Of a stretch of 24,635 bases of DNA, positions 1-10,500 are shown piece after piece (the stretch's first letter is position 1; each line of letters starts with the position of its first letter). Source of the DNA: Tubiluchus corallicola. Lineage: Eukaryota; Priapulida; Priapulimorpha; Priapulimorphida; Tubiluchidae. The notes below the pieces were generated by a model. That model saw nothing but the letters and a program-made list of their open reading frames with translations, was not told where the DNA came from and ran no database searches. The position numbers were made by a program, and so were the translations under genes. Location of the stretch: contig JAQGDQ010001811.1 in the NCBI GenBank assembly GCA_030141605.1, positions 1-24,635 on the forward strand, read 5' to 3'.

Positions 1-1052
1 GTACTCTTTGCACTGGCAGGATAATGAATGATGAACGACTAACACACGTGTACTCTTTGCACTGGTAGGATAATGAATGATGAACGACTAACACACACGT
101 ACTCTTTGCACTGGTAGGATAATGAATGATGAACGACTAACACACGCGTACTCTTTGCACTGGTAGGATAATGAATGATGAACGACTAACACACGCGTAC
201 TCTTTGCACTGGTAGGATAATGAATGATGAACGACTAACACACGCGTACTCTTTGCACTGGTAGGATAATGAATGATGAACGACTAACACACGCGTACTC
301 TTTGCACTGGTAGGATAATGAATGATGAACGACTAACACACACGTACTCTTTGCACTGGTAGGATAATGAATGATGAACGACTAACATACACGTGTACTC
401 TTTGCACTGGTAGGATAATGAATGATGAACGACTAACACACACGTACTCTTTGCACTGGTAGGATAATGAATGATGAACGACTAACACACACGTACTCTT
501 TGCACTGGTAGGATAATGAATGATGAACGACTAACACACGCGTACTCTTTGCACTGGTAGGATAATGAATGATGAACGACTAACACACACGTACTTGCAC
601 TGGTAGGATAATGAATGATGAACGACTAACATACGCGTACTCTTTGCACTGGTAGGATAATGAATGATGAACGACTAACACACACGTACTCTTTGCACTG
701 GTAGGATAATGAATGATGAACGACTAACACACGCGTACTCTTTGCACTGGCAGGATAATGAATGATGAACGACTAACACACGTGTACTCTTTGCACTGGT
801 AAGTTAATGAATGATGAACGACTAACACACGCGTACTCTTTGCACTGGTAGGATAATGAATGATGAACGATTAACACACGCGTACTCTTTGCACTGGTAG
901 GATAATGAATGATGAACGACTAACATACGCGTACTCTTTGCACTGGTAGGATAATGAATGATGAACGACTAACACACGCGTACTCTTTGCACTGGTAGGA
1001 TAATGAATGATGAACGACTAACATACGCGTACTCTTTGCACTGGTAGGATAA
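1..1052. repeat. 49-bp minisatellite running off the left edge (about 21 copies)
   Basis: The unit begins GTACTCTTTGCACTGGTAGG and carries ATGAATGATGAACGACTAAC. Copies are nearly identical. Variation is mainly at the ACACACG(C/T/A)G junction, and one unit (near 590) has a short deletion. There is no coding content. The array is probably intronic, since the first exon seen starts 200 bp to its right. Confidence 0.95.
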
Positions 1053-1257
1053 TACTATACTTCAAAAACTTTAGCATATTTTATCCCCAAAATCGAAGAT
1101 TAGATGTGATATCTGACAAACCAAGATTCATTGCTATTTCTCGTCTGTCTCTGGGGAGGGTCGATGATTGTCGCCATTTGTATGACTGAATGTACTTGAA
1201 TGTACTTGAATAAATGTTTCTCCAAGGTCTTGGAAATGTACATAAGTTTGTTTACAG
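1053..1257. repeat. Intron end with a dispersed repeat shared with 12915-13045
   Basis: The part around 1130-1250 (CTGTCTCTGGGGAGGGTCGA, then TGAATGTACTTGAATAAA) resembles the segment directly right of the transposon at 12458-12909. Here the similarity runs almost to the splice acceptor before 1258, so the repeat supplies the 3' end of this intron. Confidence 0.5.
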
Positions 1258-1544
1258 CTCCACAAGCAAACGGATACTTGCTGATCCATTCCAGTGTAAC
1301 CAGGTCGCTCCACGTGCTGCTTCCACCCGTTGTGGGAAAGCTAGACGAACAAACTCATGGCTATGCAGACAACTGTCTGTCGTTCTCCTACGAGAGAAAC
1401 GGCGACGACGACTCTCTGACGGTCATTTCGGTTTTCAACGGAGCAAACGACGTCAACCTGACTCGACCTTACGCAGTGGTCACGTCCTGGTCCGTTGGTC
1501 AAGAGGATGTGTTCGTAACATTTGGCGGTTTGAGCTTGCTTGAA
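1258..1544 (+). CDS. Exon: middle part of a MAM domain
   Basis: The acceptor TTTACAG precedes 1258 and the donor GTAAGT starts at 1545. The exon enters in phase 1 and leaves in phase 0, with 95 full codons. The MAM signature is visible as ANGYLLI near the start, NCLSFSYERNG in the middle and the strand VFVTFGGL near the end. MAM domains are about 160-residue extracellular adhesion modules of receptors such as meprin, neuropilin and MAM-type phosphatases. The N-terminal quarter of the domain, with its first cysteine and tryptophan region, is missing and must lie in an exon left of the window. The last codon, GAA, is already part of the 43-bp minisatellite that fills the start of the following intron. 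Confidence 0.75.
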
Positions 1545-4500
1545 GTAAGTACTCAATAAGTACTTAAGTCTTGAGTAAGTACTTGAAGTAAGTACTCAAT
1601 AAGTACTTAAGTCTTGAGTAAGTACTTGAAGTAAGTACTCAATAAGTACTTAGATCTTGAGTAAGTACATTAAGTAAGTACTTATGTCTTAATAAGTACA
1701 TGAAGTAAGTACTTAGGTTTCGAGTAAGTACATGAAGGATGAAGGTAGTACTCAATAAGTAAGTAGTCAATAAGTACTTAAGTGTTGAGTGATTACTTGA
1801 AGTACTCAATAAATACTTAAATCTTGAGTAAGTATTAAAGAAAGTACTCAATAAGTAAGTAGTCAATAAGTACTTAAGTGTTGAGTGATTACTTGAAGTA
1901 CCCAATAAGTACTTAAGTCTTGAGTGAGTACTTACCAAACATTTTTTGGCTACCATAAGCTGCATAGGTCATAAGTCGACAACTTCCTGTAATGAAAAGA
2001 ACTACTTTGATTTTTAATCTTCCATTAGCAAGTTAATGCCGGCAGTAATGTATACTAACTATTTTTTATATGATTCAACACCACATAAAATTATCCTGAA
2101 TTGTTACGAGTTTGTTAATGTGGCTTGACGTCTCCGCATTGTTATCTTGACTGTCATCACATTGTTATCTTGACTGTCGTCACGTTGTTATCTTGACTGT
2201 TGTCACGTTGTTATCTTGACTGTCGTCATGTTGTTATCTTGACTCGTCACGTTGTTATCTTGACTGTCGTCACGTTGTTATCTTGACTGTCGTCACATTG
2301 TTATCTTGACTGTCGTCACGTTGTTATCTTGACTGTCGTCACGTTGTTATCTTGACTGTCATCACATTGTTATCTTGACTGTCGTCACGTTGTTATCTTG
2401 ACTGTCGTCACGTTGTTATCTTGACTGTCGTCACATTGTTATCTTGACTGTCGTCACATTGTTATCTTGACTGTCGTCACATTGTTATCTTGACTGTCAT
2501 CACATTGTTATCTTCACTTTCGTCACATTGTTATCTTGACTGTCGTCACATTGTTATCTTGACTGTCGTCACCATTGTTATCTTGACTGTCGTCACATTG
2601 TTATCTTGACTGTGGTCACATTGTTATCTTGACTGTCGTCACATTGTTATCTTGACTGTCGTCACATTGTTATCTTGACTGTCGTCACATTGTTATCTTG
2701 ACTGTCGACGCATTGTTGTCCTGACTGTCGTCACCATTGTTATCAAACAGGCTGTGATAAAAGTGGAGTTTGACAACGTGACGACCGTAGCTTGGGTGAA
2801 GTTGGATGATATACAGATTCGGCATGGCGTCTGCCCTCCCCTCCACGGTGAGTGGTCTACGGTTGTAGCTTTGGGTGGGCGTCAATTCACACAAGTTTCT
2901 TAATGCGATTCGAACCTAAAATTATGGATTCAAATAATTCAGCACTTCAACTACCTACGTTCTTTATCATAAGAACGTTTGAAACAAATCAGGGCAGTTT
3001 AGCTGTGATTTCTGTTTAAAATTTTTAAAGAAATTATTAGTGGACTAACTGCAGAATAAAATCTACTAATATGCATGATTTTTGTAAAAAAGCTTTTTAT
3101 TAATGCTTATTCGAAAAACCAAAGTTGAATTCGGTTTTAAGTCTCGAAATTTGGTTTGATACGCATTCGAAAGTCAAAAATTCAATTCTATTCGAATTTG
3201 TTTTCTGATAGAGAACGTTCACCTTTGATTGCAGCTGAACAATGGTGACTTTGTATGTGTAGAATCGTCACGTAGGTTACGTGCTGTAGAATTTTTTTCT
3301 ACTTGATGAAAACGTTTATCGTGCTGTGAAATTGATAGATATGTTACATTAGTGACTGTGATGTAACCGAAGTAATGTCGTTATTGCAGGTTACAGGTTT
3401 TATAATCCAGAGACGGGCATGCACGACTCTAAGGGTGTCTTACAACAAAAGCGCCATGTTGGTAATTATACAAGTTTGGAGGTTAAAGGTCAAATTTAAT
3501 GTAAAACCATTATCATCATCATCATCATGACCTTCATCATCATCATGACCTCCATCATCATCATCATCATCGTCATCGTCATCGTCATCATCAATGTCAT
3601 CATCATCATCAACGTCATCATTATCGTTTTCTCGCATCTGTTTGCTTCACTTCATTTTTTGTTGTTTATGTCATTAATTAAGACTTATCAATGTTGAGCA
3701 TAGCTTATAAGTTAATTTCTTCTATGTTCTTAGCACTGCAATGCATTGTTAATGTCTTCTTCTACGTTCATAGCACTGCATTGCATTGTTAATTTCTTCT
3801 ACGTTCATAGCACTGCATTGCATTGTTAATTTCTTCTACGTTCATAGCACTGCATTGCATTGTTAATTTCTTCTTCTATGTTCATAGCAATGCATTGCAT
3901 TGTTAATTTCTTCTTCTATGTTCATAGCAATGCATTGCATTGTTAATTTCTTCTATGTTCTTAGCACTGCATTGCATTCTTAATTTCTTCTGTGCTCATG
4001 GCACTGCATTGCATTGTTAATTTCTTCTATGCTCATAGCACTGCAATGCATTGTTAATCTCTTCTACGCTCATAGCACTGCAATGCATTGTTAATTTCTT
4101 CTACGTTCATAGCACTGCATTGCATTGTTAATTTCTTCTACGTTCATAGCACTGCATTGCATTGTTAATCTCTTCTTCTATGTTCATAGCACTGCAATGC
4201 ATTGTTAATTTCTTCTTCTATGTTCATAGCACTGCAATGCATTGTTAATTTCTTCTTCTATGTTCATAGCACTGCAATGCATTGTTAATTTCTTCTACGT
4301 TCATAGCACTGCATTGCATTGTTAATTTCTTCTTCTATGTTCATAGCACTGCAATGCATTGTTAATTTCTTCTTCTATGTTCATAGCACTGCAATGCATT
4401 GTTAATTTCTTCTACGTTCATAGCACTGCATTGCATTGTTAATTTCTTCTTCTATGTTCATAGCACTGCAATGCATTGTTAATTTCTTCTTCTATGTTCA

Positions 4501-7500
4501 TAGCACTGCATTGCATTGTTAATTTCTTCTTCTATGTTCATAGCACTGCAATGCATTGTTAATTTCTTCTTCTATGTTCATAGCACTGCAATGCATTGTT
4601 AATTTGTAATTGTAGAGCTTGTATTGTCCTAAATGGATAAATAAATAAATATAATCTATCACACATCTTATTTCGACCAAATATTTCTATGTCGAAAATA
4701 AGACACCTATGATTCATTTTTTACTCTTTCTGCTAACGTAGGTGACTGGTTCGAGTCGTCAACGGTAACCGCATGGAGGAACCTCTGTTTTACCAAGTCG
4801 GAGCTCGATTACTTCACCTCTGTAGAGGTCTGCTCTATGGTACTGGGAACGAACGCGGTGAACGTCAGCGGGGTCTGCCCCTACATCGAACTCGCAAAGT
4901 ACCCGGCTCTCGTGAACGAATTCGGCGATGCGGACATTTCGTGGTGCGGCGAATATGCCGTGTACGTCGACTGCTTTGCCACGGTTGACGACATTGATGG
5001 AGATTGCCTCCCAAGAGGTACTGTATCTGAGTAAAATTTCCAAGTTTAGTATTTATAATGTGATCGGCTTTAGATTATGGGTGAGCATTCGATTTGAACC
5101 TAAAACTATTGATTCGAATAATTCAGTACGTCGACCACATAGGTTCTTTATCATTAAAACCTGTGAAACTGGTGCAATTAAAAACAGTCTTGCAAAGATC
5201 TTGCATATTGCTTGATTTTGTTCTGCTGTGAAAACACTAATATTTTGTTTAAAAGATGTGCACGGAGATAGCAGCTAAATTGTGAAAATTTCGACAGGTT
5301 ACCACCAGACTATACTGTTTGGTTAGAATTTCTAATATATTTTCCTGGTTTAGATCGCTGGGGCTCTTGGAGTGAGTACACGCTGCTGCCCTCTACGTTT
5401 TACGAATGTTACTGTACGACAGTCGAACCGAGCGATGATATGACTCCGATAGATCGATATCGAACGTGTGACAGTCCGCATCCGTTAGGTGACCACAAAC
5501 ACTTCGGCTGTGACGGGTCGCCGCTTGGAGAAGCGTGTGAAGTGATCGTGTGTGAATTTGCTTCATCTTGTCAAGAAATTAAGCAGCAAGTAGGTATTCT
5601 TTTAGTGAATATGCTTCATCTTGTCAAGAAATCAAGCAGCAAGTAAGTATTCTTTTAGTGGATAGGCTTCATCTGTCAAGAAATCAAGCAGCAAATAAGT
5701 ATTCTTTTAGTGAATATGCTTCATCTGTCAAGAAATCAAGCAGCAAGTAAGTATTCTTTTAGTGAATATGCTTCATCTTGTCAAGAAATCAAACAGCAAG
5801 TAGGTATTCTTTTAGTGAATATGCTTCATCTTGTCAAGAAATCAAACAGCAAGTAAGTATTCTTTTAGTGAATATGCTTCATCTTGTCAAGAAATCAAAC
5901 AGCAAGTAGGTATTCTTTTAGTGAATAGGCTTCATCTTGTCAAGAAATCAAGCAGCAAGTATTCTTTTAGTGAATAGGCTTCATCTTGTCAAGAAATCAA
6001 GCAGCAAATAAGTATTCTTTTAGTGAATATGCTTCATCTTGTCAAGAAATCAAACAGCAAGTAAGTATTCTTTTAGTGAATATGCTTCATCTTGTCAAGA
6101 AATCAAACAGCAAGTAGGTATTCTTTTAGTGAATAGGCTTCATCTTGTCAAGAAATCAAACAGCAAGTATTCTTTTAGTGAATAGGCTTCATCTTGTCAA
6201 GAAATCAAGCAGCAAGTAAGTATTCTTTTAGTGAATATGCTTCATCTTGTCAAGAAATCAAACAGCAAGTATTCTTTTAGTGAATAGGCTTCATCTGTCA
6301 AGAAATCAAGCAGCAAGTAAGTATTCTTTTAGTGAATATGCTTCATCTTGTCAAGAAATCAAACAGCAAGTAGGTATTCTTTTAGTGAATATGCTTCATC
6401 TTGTCAAGAAATCAAACAGCAAGTAAGTATTCTTTTAGTGAATATGCTTCATCTTGTCAAGAAATCAAACAGCAAATAAGTATTCTTTTAGTGAATAGGC
6501 TTCATCTTGTCAAGAAATCGAGCAGCAAGTAAGTATTCTTTTAGTGAATAGGCTTCATCTTGTCAAGAAATCAAGCAGCAAATAAGTATTCTTTTAGTGA
6601 ATAGGCTTCATCTTGTCAAGAAATCGAGCAGCAAGTAAGTATTCTTTTAGTGAATAGGCTTCATCTTGTCAAGAAATCAAGCAGCAAATAAGTATTCTTT
6701 TAGTGAATAGGCTTCATCTTGTCAAGAAATCGAGCAGCAAATAAGTATTCCTTTAGTGAATAGGCTTCATCTTGTCAAGAAATCAAGCAGCAAATAAGTA
6801 TTCTTTTAGTGAATAGGCTTCATCTTGTCAAGAAATCGAGCAGCAAGTAAGTATTCTTTTAGTGAATACGCTTCATCTTGTCAAGAAATCGAGCAGCAAG
6901 TAAGTATCCTTTTAGTGAATTTGCTTCATCTTGTCAAGAAATCAAATAATAAATAAGTATTCTTTTAGTGAATATGCTTCATCTGTCAAGAAGTCAAGCA
7001 GCAAGTTAGTATTCTTTTAGAGTCATAGCTGCTACTTTAGTTTTGAATGCGAATGACTTTGAAAAGGCTCTGGGAATAAAACTGGTTTTTCTCCCCATTT
7101 TAGCAACAAACCTAAAACTGGTTCTTCCCTTACCGCTCAGATTTTTGTCAAAACAATGTCTATATTTGTGTAAATGGATATTTACAGAAATAAATCAGCT
7201 GTAGGTTGTGTGTTAATATCGCAGAAAATGTTTTTTTTAGTTTAAAAAGGGAGGCTTGCCGATGCCCAGCCCGTACGAGCATTCCAGCTTTCGCGTTGAT
7301 GTAACGGACGTCGGGCATGTAGACATTAGATGTGAAAATATGCAAGGTATGAAATTTTGCTCTTAGCTAAAATTAGCGGGGGTGCTGCTTCAGAAAATTT
7401 TTAGCCTTTGTTTCAATACTGTGTAAAACTAAACAAACATATGTTGTCGCAGTTCAAGCTTGATCCATTCACGGTAAGCATGAGACAACTGACAGAAAAC

Positions 7501-10500
7501 TGTGTGAGCGACAGTACTTTCTCTCCCTGGTCAACATATGTAATTTTAATGTTGTAATTGTAATTTTAAACAGACAAACATATGAAAGTTTATAAACAAA
7601 CTTGATAAAATCCTAAACAAAAATATTTTTTGTTTACTAATAGCCTAAATTGTCTCAGTTCAAGCTTGATCCATTCACGAAAAGCACCTGACAATTGACA
7701 ACAAACTGTGTGAGTGACAGTACTTTTTCTACCTGGGTTCAGCCATGTGCACAGCAGCCAGATACCACGTTGCTGGAGCGCACTGTCCTGGGCTGTGAAG
7801 CAAACAGTACTAGCCTCAACTGCTCCGGTTCTGTACAAGTATAAAGAAAGAACTAAAGAAAAAAGAGTTATTATATTGAATATTATTGATAATATTGAGT
7901 GAAAATTGGAGGTGCTGTGGTTCCACAGTACCTCTTCTTGAGCTGCCTCTGCAATTTCATTTCGAATTTTTCTTGCATTGAAGAGATTTCACCCTCCCTT
8001 TGCAAAATTTCTATTATGTGTGCAGGCTATGGGTGAGCATTTGGACCAGAAATAGAATTTGAATCGAATCGAATTTGTGACTATCGAAATTTCAATCAAA
8101 CCGAATTTCAGTATTTCGCAGGCGAATCAAATTCGAATTGAGTTTGAAAAATTTTTGAACAACGAACCCTCGGTAAAAAGAGGTTTTATGAAGATCATGC
8201 AAAGTCACTCTTACTCGATTTTGTTCTGCAGTGAAACGACTAATAATTAGCTTAAAATGTTCACAAAAATCGCTACAGAATTGTGCTAATTGTGCGTCAT
8301 GTTTAAAACGTTTTAATGAAAAAAAACATACGTGGTTGAAGCAGTGGATTATTCGAATCTATACCTTTGGCTTCGAATTGAATTCGAATTAAAAAAACAC
8401 ATTCAAACGTTTGATGCTCATCCCTAGTACATGCTGCCATTTGCAAACTCGTTGTGATTGAATTTCCACTCTACAAACGTGACATGAAATTAAATTATGA
8501 AAATTGTGTCATCTATATTTACGTTTCATTTTTTTTATTTTTTAATCAGCCGCATCATAATTTGCGTACATTATACAGTAAGTCTTTGCTTAACGACGCT
8601 AATGCGTTCCGACAAAACATGTCGTTAAGCGAAGCCAAGACTTCCATAGAGAGTTATGTAAAAGAACTGAGATACGTTCCAGAGGCAAAAATCAGTGCTG
8701 CTTAAATCTTATAAATTAGAATTTTTAAGAGTTTTACTCGTGTTTCTTACTACTGATTAATTTCTTTCTGCTTGAAACCACCTGTATATCTTACTTACCT
8801 AGCAGTTTTTCTTGCATTAACATTTAAGTTTAGGCAGCGGTTAAACAATGAACACTGCACAGAGTGGAAGCCAAACACTGAGCGACTTTGAGAATTTTAT
8901 CTAGTCAGGTTACTATAGCAACAGTTTGCTCCCAGATCTTGCTTGATACAAATGGCAAGCATTTAGTGGTCTGTCGAAAAGCCAAAACTTATACTTGTAC
9001 AATAATTACACTGTTTACATTACTGGTGTGTTTTTATAACAGAATAACGCAATATGTTTTAATGCATCAAGTTGTAGATTGTTGTTGGTAAAAAAGATCT
9101 TGACAAAATAAAAATTGCCTTGAACAAAGTAAAAAAATCGTCGTTAAAGCGAAACAGTGTGTCGTTAAGTGAGAAAAAAGGTGTCAAATGATGAGCGTCA
9201 TCGTTAAAACAAAACGTCGCTAAACGGGGAGTCGTTAAGCGAGGACTTACCGTAGTGAGTTGCTTTAGTTTCAAAATTTAGAAGCAAAGTTTCAAAATTT
9301 AGTTTCAAAGCTGTCAGAACGGCTGTACAAATATGAAGCAAGACCACAGACGTCAATTTAGATTTACGAAACTTTGTGCAGGTGGCGGTTGGACAATGTT
9401 GCTAGCCTACACGGACTCGTCCGGCTGGGATGACCACGCCCTGTACGAGAGATGGCGAGAGGGAGAGGAACAGATGTCCATGTTGAAGATAGGTGACAGG
9501 ATCAGGGGACAGACTGATTATTTTCAGGTGAATAAAACAAATATGAAAAAGAAGACGGCAGTTTGTTTCACACTTTATTTATTGTTTACTGAACTACAAT
9601 AAAATGAATTGAATAAACCTTTTCATAGTTCCAGCGATTGATGATGATCGTGAACAGGTCAAAGGTTAAGTGTACCAGACAACGCATATATGTACACTTG
9701 ACAATGCCTGGCAGCCCATGCTGTTGTAATAGTAACAATTTTAACAGCTAGCTAGAACTTTACCTAGTTCATTTTTTCTTGTTCCCAAGCAAAATCCTGC
9801 TAGTAAATTACTCTACGCACAGACTAATGCATAGTTAAGTAAAGCCCACATATCACAACGGAAGCTACCGAACTGATGCAGCAGACGGCTTTGCTTTACC
9901 CACATGTCACATGACAGTTGTAATTAAGATGCGTTGCCGTGGCACACTCAACCTTTGACCTACAGCAACTGCGCACGCGCACAACGAAACTGTGAAAAGG
10001 AGTCTTGATGATAGGCGACAAAATGCGGAGAATGAAAAACAGTAGAATCCGCTTGATACGTCCGCGGATAATAAATCCAGTCTCTTATAGTGGCTACTGT
10101 GGCTGGAAAAGTCTCCACTGAACTCCTTTCTATTTCATTTCCCTTTGTCTATCCATCTTTGTCTATTATTTTATCTTAACTATCTATCTATCTTTTATAT
10201 CATCTCATATATGAGCTTCATTCATTACATCATTCCATTCTGTAGCACTAATGTTTTCTTTATCTTACGATTCACTTCAAATTTTCAGATTATTTTCATT
10301 ACTTTTTCTTTCACTGTGTGGGACAATCTAACAAGCCCTGCTTTTTGATTGCCCGCAACACATTTACATTTGTATATATAGCAAACCTAAACTATGGTAT
10401 ATCTAAACTAGTTATGTGCTCAAAGTAAATTGTATACGAATTTACTAAGCAACATACAACAGCAATAATTCTCTTGTTTATCTTTCAACCCCACGGTGTT

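Noticed and set aside
1-1052. CRISPR-like array of regularly spaced repeats
   Set aside because: The units are contiguous copies with no unique spacers, and the setting is a eukaryotic intron.
3440-3637. Acidic poly-Asp open frame on the minus strand
   Set aside because: It is the complement of an ATC microsatellite; no splice or start context.
7453-7495. Exon starting at 7453 after TTGTCGCAG
   Set aside because: In the phase set by the previous exon it reaches TGA within four codons.
7882-8030. Possible exon after TTCCACAG near 7928
   Set aside because: Open for about 35 codons but the composition (many F, S, C, I) looks like AT-rich intron, and the donor would lie in the hAT end; no support from flanking domains.
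9333-9602. An 89-codon frame starting with ATG at 9333
   Set aside because: The upstream part is intron and the downstream part runs past a good donor; only 9382-9527 fits the exon chain.
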